Assembly (NCBI GenBank): GCA_964016875.1
Contig: OZ024723.1
Location: 11,313,343-11,377,342 of the forward strand
Direction: 5' to 3'
Length of the DNA: 64,000 nucleotides
Origin: Fallopia convolvulus
Lineage: Eukaryota > Streptophyta > Magnoliopsida > Caryophyllales > Polygonaceae
Made by a program: the position numbers and the translations under genes. This document shows positions 49,929-62,764 of this stretch, in pieces; positions within the stretch are counted from its first letter, which is position 1; each line of letters opens with the position of its first letter. The notes beneath the pieces were generated by a model. It was not told the origin of the DNA, did not search any database, and saw nothing but the letters and a program-made list of their open reading frames with translations.

Positions 49929-50940
49929 TCACTTGTAAGTCATTCTAATCTCTTGTATATCCACGTTTCAACCATCCCATATCATACTTCCATGTTCATT
50001 GTTTGAGATCTTCCGACTTTTGATCTGTGTCCTTGCCTTGTAAGCAAGTCTTACTAGGTGATTTTGGCTTGAATTTTTTTTTCTCTACCCTTATTATGAT
50101 AAGAAGTGATGTGAATTTGATTGATATATGCATGCTCATTGATTAAAAAATTCCATACCTCAAATTCTTCAATTCAAAATTGATTTTGCCTTGTTCTAGA
50201 AGTTTTATTGTCGATTCACTTGCTTGATTGTAGCCATTTTTTCTTGCTGTTTTGGCACAATATCTTGGCTGACATTAAGCCTAGAAACCATCCAAATACT
50301 CTAAAAAAATCGTGGCCTAATCAGCCCCAAAATCTCAGCCAAAAACAGCCCCTAACAACCAAGATTACATTGCTCAAAGTTACCTTATCAAGCTCCTAAT
50401 TTTTAGGGATTTGTTTACCATTTTGTTGGAGCCATTTATCTGATTTCAAATCATATTAATTATGGTTATTATGTGTGCTAAATTAGTGTCCTTCACTGTT
50501 GGACATTAAGTCCATAGCAGCCGCACATTCCTAGAACCCCAACCGAGCCGGTTTTGCCTAGTTCGACACATAAGGCTAGTAGCCTTTTAAAAAAAATTGC
50601 AAGTCGAAAGCCAAAATAAAGTAACTTCTTGCATATAAAAAAATAGTTAGAAGCGGAATAGCCAAAATAAGGCAAAGCGACTTCTTTGTGTCGTTTGGGC
50701 TGGTTTTCGGTTTCTCACCATTTCACCTCTTTTCTTGGCTTTTTGAATCTGAATTTTTGAAGTGTGGAGTGCTTCTTGACTTGCATTATATTAATAATAA
50801 CATCACTCTTTCATACTTAGCCTTAAGCCGCCCTCACGGCATTCCTAAATAAGCCATCCTACGTGGTTTTGCTTGAGTTTAGGGTGCTTTGTTGGTTTGT
50901 AGATCCTTTTGTGCTCTTTTACTTGTTTCCCTATGGCTAC
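49929..50940 (+). other. G2 untranslated leader
   Basis: About 1 kb between the primer site and gag. No long open frame agrees with gag. An ATG at 50933 starts a short frame (MATGNLRPWK) that stops at once, and the gag frame takes over from 50940. Confidence 0.6.
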
Positions 50941-53900
50941 AGGTAACCTTCGCCCTTGGAAATGAGAGTAACACTACGCAGGACCCTCCCCTAGCGCATG
51001 TAGTTCCTCCCGAGGTCCGAGATGCCGGAAATGTGCAGCTGGGAGTAGTCATGACTCCCGAGTAGCAGGAGATTGCAGATTTGAGACGTGAGCTTGCTGA
51101 ATCACGAGCTCAACAACAACAGCTCCAAGCGCAATTAACGAGCGCGACGAATGCGACTAATGGAGTCATCGCTAACCCCGCTTTGGAGCGTGGTAAGGGG
51201 CATATGTTTCCGGAGACTACTACTCAGCCGGTCATTCGGCGTCTCCCATCTGTTATTGAGAGTCAGCAGCTTCCGACTCAAGATCGTCGACAGGAGAGCG
51301 TTGTTCGTGAGGATTATGTGGACGACACTTATTCCGACGAGGGAGACCGGGACTATGACCACCGAGGTGAGTTTTCTAACCATCGCAATCCCTTGTACTT
51401 TAGTGATAGGAATGCCCCCGAGAGTAGACATCACCAATCGGTGTTGCCTACAACGCACGGTCAGCGTTCGAGGGCTAACATAGAGGCAAGCGCGCCGCGC
51501 GCCTCGGGTCGCTATGATGAGCATCTCATGACGCCTCATCGTGGCCCTACCACTACTATTGAGCCACACTGTGGCCAAGGTCATTTAGGTCGCTCTATGG
51601 CACCTACGCCGCGATTTGGGGCCGAGGGGTATTATGATACCACCCCGATCCCTATGGACGACTTTCACGAGTTCGATGACGATGAACACCACTTGGTGGG
51701 GTTAGATAACCCCTATGACTTGCCACCTTTGGGCGATCCTCCTGGCTTGGATGGTCGTCCATCGGATTGGGTCCCACCCTCGACGTTCGTCGAGAACCGT
51801 GGGCATACTAGGGTCCATGACACCCATGGTCACCCTTCTGATTGGGTTCCACCCCCACGCCATGGGGATCGTAGATCCGAGCCTGACTATTACGAGCCCG
51901 CTCAGCGAGTGCCTCGTAATCATGGCCATCGGGACCGTGGTGGCCGCGCCGATGCGCACCAACCACGGGGTCGCAATGACGGCAATAGGCACCGCATCGG
52001 CCACGATGATGATTACTCGTTGTCGCCCGATGCACGTGCCTATAGGGGTGACCGAGACCGCCGCCCTCATCTTGACTATGACCAGCCTCGCACGCTCAGG
52101 CAGGAGGTCAAAGTCAAGATTGAGCCCTTTCATGGTCTATATGATCCGACTACGTGTCTTGAGTGGATTCAGTCCACCGAGTAAACGCTCCGCTATTGTC
52201 GGACACCACCCGATGACTACGTCGCAGTTGCCACTCTACACTTTCAAGGTGCTGCCCGCATTTGGTGGCATAGATTTGTTGCTGAAAGGTCTAGGCGAGG
52301 CCAATTTCCTATCACTGAATGGAACCAATTGGTATACATCATGCATAGGAAATATGTACCCCCCGACTATAGGGACCGAATGAGGTTAGAGATTGCCATG
52401 GCTCTCTAAGGCTCTCTCAACCCTCTAGACTTCTTTTCTAAGTTGGAGGACATGTTTTATAAGGCCAACATCACCCCTGCGCCTTCGACCCTCCGTTGTC
52501 GGTTCCTAGCTGGCCTTAACCCGTCGATCTGTGATCGGTTGGAGATTTTGCCCATCAAGGACATCAACTCATTAACGCACGCCGCAATGCAAATCCATCA
52601 ACAGAACGTGCGCAATCGAGCTTCTTCTTGGTCTTCTAGCCAGCCCCGTTACCCTTCTTCTTCCACCACTTCTCATTTCAAGCCCGGCCATTCTTCTTTT
52701 AATAGAGCGCCTTCCTCCATTGCAGGTGCACCTAGTCATGGCCGAGCTCCGCCGAGCACGGCACCCACAGCCGCCACTCGAGCTCCTTCCTCGCAGGCCG
52801 CGTCATCAGGCACCAAGCGTGCCCGTGATGTCGAGTGCTACAAGTGTGGTGGTTGAGGCCACTTTCAGAGGAATTGTCCTAACGCCAAGTGTGTTCTCTT
52901 CTCGGAACACACTGAAGGTTATGAATCTTTAGATGACGAGGAGGCCCCGCTTGAGCCAGTTGTTGAGGTCCCTGTTTATGTTGATGAGGAGCAGTTGGCT
53001 TGTCATGCTCCAGACATTACCGTCGGTACCATGCTGACTCTTATTTCCCGACGAGCTTTGACCATTAGGGAGCCTACCCATTCTGATCAGCGTGAGAACC
53101 TATTCCATACCCGTTGCCTTGTCCAGTCAGCCGCGCTGAGTGTTATCATTGATGGAGGTAGTTGTTGTAACATTATCAACAAGAAAGTTGTTGATTATTT
53201 ACAATTGTCTACTTTTCGGCACCCTACTCCTTATTCCCTCCATTGGATCTGGTCTACTAATGAGAACTGCGTCAGTGAGTAGTGCTCCATTCCTTTCTCT
53301 ATTGGCGGTTACTCGGACGAGATCATTTGTGATATCATTACCATGGACGCCACCCATTTGCTTTTAGGGCGTCCTTGGCTCTTTGATCGACGTGTCTTTC
53401 ACGATGGGTTCCTTAACACATATACCTTCAGCTACCACGGAAAGCGTGTCACCCTTCACCCCATGTCGCCTAATGAGATCGCGCAGGACCAGATGAAGCG
53501 TGATCGTCACAAGGCCACTTATACTCCACGGATGGCCCCAAAGCAGCGGCCTACCCAGTCTTCCGACACTCGGGTTCCTTCGCCGGCATTTTCGGCGGCA
53601 CACCCGAGCACTCAACTTCCTTACTGTGGCGCCGAGCCACCACTTCAAAGTGTCGCCCCTTCGGGTCCGTCCTCTTCTCACGGCACGCAGCCGGGCACCA
53701 CGCCCAAGGCGCGCGCCACACACACAGGCGTACCGCACTCTGCATCGGCCCGCCCCACTCACGGCACCGCCCAATCGGGTGCGCCTCACTTTCAGTCTTC
53801 ACCGTCCGAGCTACAGGGGCGTGTTGAACGACGCCTCCTTATGGCCCGCCGCAGTGAAATTCCTGCTTCACTCCACGACGAGGAGCCTTGTCTTCTTCTC

Positions 53901-56805
53901 CTTCCGACTTCTTCTCCAGTCGAGGATTCTGACTCCCAGCCCTTACCCACCCCGGTTGCTACTTTGCTAGAGGAGTTTGTTGACATGTTTCCTGACGAGC
54001 TACCTCCCGGACTTCCACCAGTCCGAGGCATCGAGCACCAGATAGACTTGGTTCCTAGTGCGTCTCTGCCAAACCGAGCTGCTTAAAGGGTTGGCCCTGA
54101 AGAGACTAAGGAGCTCCAGTGGCAGGTTCGAGAACTCTTGGAACGAGGCTATGTCCGAGAGTCTTGGAGCCCTTGTGCCGTCCTTGTTATTCTCGTGCCC
54201 GAGAAGGATGGTTCTTGGCGCATGTGTGTGGATTGTCGAGCCATTAACCAAATTACGGTTAATTACCGTCACCCTATTCCGAGGCTCGATGATATGTTAG
54301 ATGAGTTGCACGGAGCCACCATTTTCTCTAAGGTGGATTTGAGGAGCGGATACCATCAGATCCGCATGAAGGAAGGCGATGAGTGGAAGACTGCCTTCAA
54401 GACGAAGTATGGGCTATATGAGTGGCTTGTGATGCCTTTTGGGCTCACTAACGCCCCTAGTACTTTCATTAGACTCATGAACCACGTGTTCAGAGAGTAT
54501 TTGGGAAAGTTCGTTGTCATCTATTTTGACGATATTTTGATCTTTTCTAAGACACTTGAGGACCATGTACACCATCTTCGTCTCATCCTCACTCACCTCC
54601 GTAGCGAGACTCTCGTTGGCAATCTTTCCAAGTGCTCTTTTTGTGCTCCGTCCACGGTCTTCCTTGGGTACATTGTTTCCAAGGACGGGTTGCACGTCGA
54701 CGACAGCAAGGTCAAGGCCATTCGGGAGTGGCCTACTCCCTCGACCGCCATTGAGGTCAGGTCTTTTCTCGGCCTTGTTGGTTTCTATCGTCGCTTTGTT
54801 AGGGACTTCAATACCATTGTTGCGCCTCTTCATGGTTTGACCAAGAAGGGCACAATAGTGGTGTGGACCCCAGCTCATGATAAGGCCTTCCAGGCCTTGA
54901 AGGTAGCCTTGTGCCAGGCTCCTATTCTTCAGCTGCCCGACTTCTCTCGTCCCTTTGAGATTGAGTGTGATGCCTCTCATATTGGCATTGGTGGTGTCCT
55001 CCACCAAGAGCGGCATCCCATCGCTTATTTTAGCGAGAAGTTGACTGGGCCTACTCTCAACTACTCGACTTATGATAAGGAACTCTATGCTTTGATTAGA
55101 GTCCTTACGACGTGGTCCCACTATCTTTGGCCACGCGAGTTTTTTATTCATAGCTATCACGCGACACTTCGGTTTTTGAAGAGCCAAGTTCATCTTAACC
55201 GCCGCCATGCTCGATGGGTCGAGTTTTTGGAGACATTTCCCTCCATAGTGGTCCATAAGAAGGGGACCGAGAATGTGGTTGTTGATGCCCTTTCTCGTCG
55301 TTATGCCCTTCTTACTCACATGTAGACTAAGGTGTTAGGCTTTGCTCTCATAAAGGACTTATACTCTTCCGATCCATTCTTTGGTCCTTTATATGCGCAA
55401 TTCCTCATATCCCGTGAATATGAGACCTACTTCCTTTCCGAGGGTTACCTTTATAAGGCTGGACGCCTTTGTATTCCTACATCGTCCATTCGTGTTTTGC
55501 TGATTCGAGAGGCTCATGATGGTCGGGGTCATTTTGGCATCCCGAAGACCCTTGCTGCTCTTAAGGAGCACTTCTTCTGGCCCCACATGGCTCACCAGGT
55601 GAAACGGTACTATCGTGCTTGTGTCACTTGCCAAAAATCCAAGGCCTCTTCTCATCCCCATGGCTTGTATACTCCGCTTCCCATCCCGACTGGGCCTTGG
55701 GAAGACTTATCCATGGATTTTATTGTGGGTTTGCCCACATCTAGGAGGGGGAAGGATTCCATATTTGTCATCATCGATCGGTTTTCGAAGATGGCCCATT
55801 TTGTGGCTTGTAAGACCACAAATAGTGCCATTGACATTGTTGATCTATTCTATCATAATGTGGTACGCCTTCATGGAGTTCCGCACACTATTGTTAGTGA
55901 CCGTGAATCCAAATTTGTTGGTCACTTTTGGCGCACTCTTTGGGGGAAGCTTGGTACTAAGCTTCTATACTCTACGAGCTATCACCCCCAAACAAATGGT
56001 CAAACTAAGGTGACCAACCGCACGCTTGGGGCTCTCCTTCGCACTATGTTAAAGGCGAACCCTCGGCGTTGGAAGGACTTACTTTCTAATGCTGAGTTCT
56101 CTTATAACAGGTATAGGCACTCAGCGACGCAGTTGACTCCTTTTGAGGTCGTTTATGGCCTCAATCCTTTGACGCCCCTGGATTTCAGCCCGAGACCTCT
56201 TGCTGATGGAGAGCAGATTACCGCGGCCAACCGCACAAAGAAGATTAGAGAGCTTAATAGGAGGACTCAGGCACAGCTGGAGAGACACGCTTCGCAGTAC
56301 GCATCTCAGCACAACCGCGGCCGGCGCCGGGTTGTGTTCGCTCTGGGAGACTTAGTTTGGGTGCATTTGCGCAAGTAGCGCTTTCTCGCTCAGCGCAAGA
56401 CCAAGCTATCTCCACAGGGTGATGGCCCGTTTCGTGTTGTTCATGCTATGGGCGATAACACCTATTAGATTGATCTTCTTGCAGAGTACAGTGTTTATAC
56501 GACATTTAATGTCGCCGACCTCACTCCATACATTGCCCCTGAGTTTGACGAGGGTGAAGCGGGGACGCTTCACACTCAAGGGGGAGGGGGTGATGACACC
56601 ACACCGACATCTATGTCAGTTGAGCAGGAGGAGGAGGCTATGAGTGTTCGCTCAGATGGGCCTATCACCCATTCTCGGGCTAAGGCCATTGCTACGGCTA
56701 CTACTTCAGTCATTTTGAGAGCCCAACTACAGTTCACTCAGCATGTCGATCCAAACATCGCCATATGCTCGGTAGCGACTTTATGTGACGGATCATTATT
56801 GGCCT
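50940..56805 (+). pseudogene. G2 gag-pol polyprotein
   Basis: One frame holds the whole polyprotein with no frameshift seen, only stops. I count nine: 51063, 52182, 52407, 52854, 53280, 54084, 55323, 56376 and 56466. Order: coiled-coil N-terminus, His/Asp/Arg-rich part, gag domain (AARIWWHRFV), zinc knuckle CYKCGG-stop-GHFQRNC, protease VIIDGGSCCN (DSG changed to DGG), RT with VVIYFDDILIFSK, RNase H (FEIECDASHIGIGGVL), integrase zinc finger (HFGIPKTLAAL, CVTCQKSKA) and core. The integrase keeps Asp in SMDFIVG and VSDRESKF, but the third acid is Lys in HPQTNGQTKVTNRTL. The tail GPITHSRAK reads into the 3' LTR. Confidence 0.93.
56577..56590 (+). other. Polypurine tract of G2
   Basis: CAAGGGGGAGGGGG lies immediately before the 3' LTR start TGATGACACC. 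Confidence 0.85.
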
Positions 56806-57197
56806 AGCCGAGCCTTAATCGGTGCCTATGTATTTATTTGTTTTATTGCATAATTTGACATTATTTATATTATCGTTGTGTTTTTTTTATTAGTGGACGT
56901 GTGTCTCGTTTTGCATATCGGGACTAGTCCTTGTTTTTCTAGTAAGGAGCTTCTCTATATAAAGCCCCTTACTCTTTTGTAAAACCTAGTTTTGGTTAAT
57001 TGGAAATTGAGATTACTCTTTCCATTGGCCTTTACTCTCATTTGCTCTCTTCCTCTCTTCTCTCTCATTCTAAATTCACACAAACTCCCAACAAAACTCG
57101 TTCTCGGATCTCTCTATCTAACGCTGCACCACTCGCTCGGCCCCTCTTGGCTTGGATCTCGAAGAGGACTTGCAAGACTGATCCTACGGAGCTATCA
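56591..57197 (+). repeat. 3' LTR of G2
   Basis: It starts TGATGACACC and ends GCTATCA. Its first 200 bp encode the C-terminus of pol (GPITHSRAK to DGSLLA, stop near 56803). Confidence 0.95.
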
Positions 57198-57254
57198 GAA
57201 CTATGCAATACAGTTCCTGTAACTGTTTCAACTAACCTTCGATCCAACAATAAG

Positions 57255-59900
57255 GATGTCATCAAAATACACAACTACAAAATTTCCCAAATAAGCCCTT
57301 AAAACATGATTCATCAAGCGCATAAAAGTAGATGGAGCATTAGTTAACCCAAATGGCATGATTAACCACTCTTAAAGGATATATTTAGTCTGAAATGCAG
57401 TTTTCCATTCATCCCCTTCCCGCATTCGAATTTTATGGTATCCACTGTGCAAATCAATTTTAGAGAAAATGGTGGAACCATACAATTCGTCAAACATATC
57501 TTCTAATCTAGGAATAGGATGACGGTACTTAACAGTGAAGTTATTAACAATGTGACAGTCCACACACATGCGCCAAGACCGTCCTTCTTAGGCCCCAAGA
57601 TGAATGGGGCAACGCAAGGGCTAAGACTTTACTTTTTTTTGTCAAGGGATAAGACTTTACTTGACATAACCTTTGTCTAGTAATGCTTGAACTTGAGCTT
57701 GTAACTCCTTGGTCTCATCAGGGCTCGTCCTATAGGCTGCTTTGTTAGGAATGGTGGCTCTTGGAATGAAGTCTATTTGATGCTCAATGCCACACAAAGG
57801 AGGTAGACCCTAGGAATGTCATTAGGGAAGACATCATCAAATTCCTGCAACAAAGAAGCAATAGATGGAGGTAAATCTAGCATAGAATCCAAAACCGCAC
57901 AAGACTCCTTAAATAAGAGTAAGTAGCATGGGTTACTTCCCTTTAATGCACTAACAATCTCGCTGGATCGGGCTAGCAAAAGATGCTTCGGATTGTGATC
58001 ATCCAATGGGGCATTCTTTTTCTTAGGATGAACATTGGGCCCCATTATAATGGCAGATTTCTTCTTTTCCTCATCTCGTATGAGGCGTTGTTGTTTTCGT
58101 TCAACATGATCCTGTAAACACTCTTGAGGAGACATAGGAAACAAAGTAACACGACGACCATGAAGATTAAAGTATATTTGGTTAGAAAATCCGTCATGAA
58201 TGGCCTTTCTATCATATTGCCAAGGGCATCCAAACAACAAGTGACAACCATCCAAAGGAAGCACATCACAAAGGACGACATTAGTGTAATCCCCAATAGA
58301 AAATTACTTTAATCTGCTTTTGGATTGAAACTGAACCCGTAGAAGTAAGCTAATTCAATTCATAAGAAGTGGGTCTATCAAAAGTAGGAAGATTAAAGCG
58401 TTCAACCACTTCTTGATCAATCAAGTTGAAACATGAACCACTATCAATAATAACACTACAAACCTTACCATTAATAAAGCAACGAGTATGGAAAATTATA
58501 TCCCTTTGGTTTGGTTGAATATTGGGCTCAACATGTAAAGCAAACTTCTCCACAGTGAATGCTTCACCAGAAATCGGTTTGCATTCAAGATTAGATTCCT
58601 CGTCTTCTTTAGTTGGTGACGTGTCATAGATTGGCTCCAAGGCATCAAAATCCACTTGTGGTTCATCCTCCTCTTTGATCGCATATTCTCCTAGAGCTGT
58701 CATGAGAACAATTTTTGTATTACCGCAATCACGAGCATACTGACCTCGATCCTGGCATTTGTAGCATCATACATCTTGCAAGGGAATTTGGCTAGACTCC
58801 TCCTTAAGCGGACCCTGTTACATGTATGGATGTGGCCCGTTGATCCCGACATGCTTTCGGCTTTGGTGGACGCCCCACCTATTGTTGTGTCGCTTGCCTA
58901 GGCGGTTGTGATGGCGTTATCACTTGTCGAGGCCAGCCCCTCCCATTGGTAAAACCTGTACATGTTCTTCTTAATTGATTATACTCATATAACATGTTAG
59001 TATGATGCAAAGCATCCACAATAGTAGTATAATGCTTTTGTTCAACAAGTTCACCAATATCTCTATTAAGACCAGAAATGAATTTAGAGAGAATAATTTT
59101 AGCAGGATAACGAATATCGGTTTGTTGCATCAGTTGACACATCTCCGAATACAACTCCTCGAGTGAGTGATTGGATTGGCGAAGACGATCTAAGAGGAAT
59201 TGGAGTCGTTGCTCATAGTCATAGGGTACAAACCGCTATCGCATGGCCTCCTTCAATTCATCCCATGTCGAAATGGGGGTATCTCATCTCATATTCTCTA
59301 TCAACAATGTCTTGCATCCACCAGGATAAGGTAGCTCTGGTGAAACAAATAGTGGTAAGCTCCACTTTCTCCTCTTCTAGGTAGCGGTAATAATGAAGGA
59401 TGTTCTCCGTCGTTTGCTCTCACTCCACATATGCCTCTAGATTAGTTGTACCTACAAATTTAGGAATTTTAAGCTTAATGCCTCTATCCAAGAGGCGTGG
59501 ACCATGATCATTATGATCCTAGGTGTCTTGGCGGTCCCGGTTGTCCGTGTCATATATTGGGTTGAATTTGACTCCATGGCCTCCACAACCTCCTCTACCT
59601 CCAGCCCTACCTTGTACACCATTGATGACGCGATATAGTTCTGAGTGGTAGGTAGAAGAACTATCAACTTGTGAATCCTTATGGAAGGGATTTTTAGCAG
59701 TATCATCAGGGTGACTATGTGAGTGCATCTTAGCTCTCAACTCAGTCTGGATTTCATATGTGATCTGTGGCAGCATTTTCTGGATCATGTGATCATGTTA
59801 CTCATCGAGAATGTGCGTGAATCATCTAACTCCTCAAACACCTTTTGTTTTCTGTGATCCTACGACATCGTAACAAGCAAGAGCAACTAGAACCTAACGT
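57255..59900 (-). pseudogene. G1 gag, protease and RT remnant
   Basis: Read on the minus strand. Gag domain: LSWWMQDIVDREYEMRYPHF near 59270-59330, then ELYSEMCQLMQQTDIRYPAK and KFISGLNRDIGELVEQ. Zinc knuckle CYKCQDRGQYARDC near 58735-58775. Protease VIIDSGSCFN (about 58430-58460) is intact. A linker follows (LLFGCPWQYDRKAIHDGF). RT begins MCVDCHIVNNFTVKYRHPIP near 57510-57569 and runs to YFDDILI at the insertion point. Several stops and frame changes. It is related to G2 in domain wording but clearly diverged. Confidence 0.85.
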
Positions 59901-60572
59901 TGATTAAGTTGTGAATTCACAATTTCTAGCAACAACAATGCAAGGACAAGATGCAAGAAGTCAAAGGAAAGAAGGCAAAGAAGATGCAAGCACTCCCTTT
60001 CTTAAAACTGCATGTATAAGTTTGTAATTGTCCACCAATGGTCTTTCTGACATATGTAAACAAGCCTTTGAACGGTACACCAATTGACAGACAAGCACAA
60101 AATTTTTTTTTTTTTTTGTAAATGTGTATGTAGGTCTTTCTCACTTGACTCAAGTGGTACACCAACACACAAGCAAGAACAACAACTTGTAGTAATTGTG
60201 TTTTTTAATCACAAACTGAACAATAGGTCTTTCACGATTCAAAGACAAATTTGCATATGAGGTACACCACATATCACACTTGTTTTTTTATCAAACAAAT
60301 AATAAAACAGCAAAAGAAGAAAGTACTTGCGACTCAAGAAAACAGGGAGAAGAAGATGGAGGTGGGGTTGGTGGTGGTTCGGTGGTGGTGTTTGGGCGAT
60401 GACGGTGGCAAAAAATTGGTGTTGGCGGAATTTGGTGGTGGAATGGAACACAAGCAAACAAAAACAACAAGCAAATTTGAGATCTAGGGTTTTTTAGGGT
60501 TTATGCAATTGAAGTGCTGAAATTAATGAATTACACAAACAAAATCAAGGATGGGACTACTCACAACCTTGA
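59901..60572 (-). other. G1 untranslated leader
   Basis: This non-coding stretch between primer site and gag contains two loosely repeated blocks (GTACACCA with GGTCTTTC near 60040-60270). No gene. Confidence 0.5.
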
Positions 60573-60582
60573 ATCCCGATGA

Positions 60583-60591
60583 CTGATACCA
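60583..60591 (-). other. Primer-binding site of G1
   Basis: On the minus strand TGGTATCAG lies two bases inside the 5' LTR, again the initiator tRNA-Met type. Confidence 0.75.
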
Positions 60592-60593
60592 CT

Positions 60594-60949
60594 TGATGAC
60601 GAATCTCACGTATTAACTGGTCGGACTAATCGTTCGTAGTTGGAGTAGATGGGTTTCCAATCGCCTTATGCCCGAATCTCACGAGCACAATCTTGAATGG
60701 AGTGAATGAAACTCAACTCGAATCTCACGAATAGAATTTGGAAACATAATAGATTCATCCTAGAATCGAATCTCACGAATCTAGAACTAATCCAGCGCCG
60801 CTTCTCGCGATCCTTAGTTTGAAAGCTTCTCACGTTCAATGGAAAGACACAATCGTGTTCTTTGATTTTTACATAAAACTAATCTGCCCTTCCTCTAGGG
60901 TTTCATCAACTTAAATAGGGAAAATATCCTTACAATAAAATAATACCCA

Positions 60950-60994
<45 letters not shown>

Positions 60995-61549
60995 TCCTAA
61001 AAATATAATAAAATTATCTTATCTATATAAACTAGATAAAACATATAAGGCAAGTCTATTAAATAAGCAAGGCAGAACAAGACCAAACACGAGCTCAACC
61101 CGCCTCAGATTCGACGCACGAGCTTAGCTTGTTTTTGAGAAAAAGTGCACGATCGTGCATCCCTTGGTGCACGACCTTAGCCTGACTTCCGGTCTAGTGC
61201 ACGACCACGCGGGTAGGTGCATGACCCTAGTGCACAACCATGTGGGTAGGTGCACAACCCTGGCTGAAACTTGGTTTGTAGCGCACGACCAGCTCCTTTT
61301 TGTCATCCTTGGCTCGATTCGTGTCCTTCTTTGAATGTAATCATTATAACGAGACTCAGAACCTCCTTAGCTTGACTCAAGTGCTGCTCTAAGGTCTTCT
61401 TCCTAGGAATGGTGGCATAAGATGACACATACCTCAAAATGGAGAAAAGTGCATTCGACATCTTCTTTGATTTAGATCGTGTTATTGGTCCGTCTCCAAT
61501 AATCTTAATGTCGGATTGGAATTTTTCGAGCTCTCTTGTGACCACATCA
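60594..61549 (-). repeat. 5' LTR of G1
   Basis: On the minus strand it starts TGATGTGGTCACAAG and ends CGTCATCA, so TGATG/CATCA tips. It contains the pol-tail frame with GPITRSKSKK (61303-61563), as in G2. An (AAT)n microsatellite lies inside it at 60950-60993. The matching 3' LTR is missing. Confidence 0.8.
60950..60993. repeat. (AAT)n microsatellite
   Basis: About 14 AAT units inside the G1 LTR. Confidence 0.95.
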
Positions 61550-62764
61550 CATATTATATACAATTATATTAAATGGCTAAATAATTAATGTGTTTAATTA
61601 AGTGATTTAATTTAAGTAAAAAGACTCTTGGATTTCTAATAAATGGTATGGGCTCAATGCCTCAATTGGTGGATATCGAATTTGGCCCAACAGGTTTAAT
61701 GAAATTCTTGTGGGTTAAATAAATAGAGATTAGGTTATAGTCCCCAATATGTCAATATTATCCAACAACTTTCTACGATACTCTTTCCATCAAAGTGAAA
61801 AGTAAAACCCTAGATTTGGTTGAGGAAGACTACGCACATGTGGCTATCATTAGCTTGATATTCCGCAACAAGTTCGATTGCTACCATGGATTCAGGTATG
61901 TAATTAGAGTTCTTAATAAAACTGATATGATCGATCTTGGCTTCTAAAGTGGATTAATTTCTTAACAAGAACTTGTGTTAATTCCCTTAAGTCCAACTTG
62001 GAGGGGAGATGTGAATAATATAGGAAGTTAGTTAGTGGTCAAAGTTGTATAAGTTGATTTAGGTTAGAATTTAACTCTAGTTTAGTTACCTTTAAACCTT
62101 AGTTAGCTTCTGAGTTAGCTCATACATCCTTAGGTGTGTTAGTTGAACTCGTGTGTAATAAGCTAGCTCTCTATGGTTCTTGTATCGTGAACTCAATGAT
62201 AGATTTTCTGTTTTCTTATGCTTTGCTTCCACTTGATATGCGTCTTCACAGAATGCTTGAAGTTTGATTTCTCGTATCATGGAATTTGCCCCACCGGGGG
62301 TTGGTTGACACATCATAGATGGCTCCAGAATCGAGTTGTTTTAGTCAATTACAAATGGCATGAGGTTTTCTTTTTGGCCTATATGCATGTGTAGAAGACC
62401 AATCTCACCGAGCATCTATAGTCATAAATTTACGTGCTAAATAATACAAAGAGAAAAAAAAACTTCTATTTTTTGTAGATTACAATAGTAATTTTGATCA
62501 AACTACTTTTCTTTTCTTTTTTACATTGATACTTGAGAATACAAATACAATGGGACTACAAAAAGGACTCTGGATAAACGAACAACTCACTGGATGAACA
62601 AACCAATGGAAATAAATTGAAAATTAAATGTGAAAGTAAGAACAAAAAAAAAAGTGAGTGAAAAGACCCCATATACACATAATATTATAGTATCGTTTCT
62701 ATGTGAAACATCTGAGTACGTTCTACTAATTAATAGGAAGTGAGTTTTACCTTTGTATCATTTA
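61550..62764. other. Intergenic DNA
   Basis: AT-rich. A 74-codon minus frame at 62092-62316 is unrecognised. The last few hundred bases before 62765 probably include the 3' UTR of the coiled-coil gene. No element ends confirmed. Confidence 0.45.

Larger units (their letters stand above)
49309..57197 (+). mobile_element. Ty3/Gypsy element G2, complete
   Basis: It has two LTRs of about 606 bp, a primer site, gag-pol in one frame, a polypurine tract and a perfect 5-bp target duplication GAACT (49304-49308 and 57198-57202). It is the youngest insertion in the three-layer nest. Confidence 0.95.
48213..57249. mobile_element. Solo LTR inserted in G1, itself split by G2
   Basis: The ends are TGTTGAGTCG (48213) and TCGATCCAACA (57249), with TGTTG/CAACA inverted tips. 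The 5-bp target duplication ATAAG is perfect at 48208-48212 and 57250-57254. Without element G2 its length is about 1.14 kb (48213-49308 plus 57203-57249). No coding region or primer site is present. It carries a series of GTTCCC...GGGAAC palindromes. Confidence 0.88.
47785..61549 (-). mobile_element. Ty3/Gypsy element G1, 3'-truncated and split by later insertions
   Basis: On the minus strand it runs from the 5' LTR (61549-60594) through the primer site, gag, protease and RT to the start of RNase H near 47785, where it stops without a 3' LTR. A solo LTR (48213-57249) interrupts RT inside the active-site loop. Taking that insertion out joins YFDDILI to YSKTESEHIEHLR in one frame. Confidence 0.85.

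Noticed and set aside
54414..55319. 301-codon minus frame opposite G2 RT
   Set aside because: Shadow of the pol frame; no domain and no independent start context.
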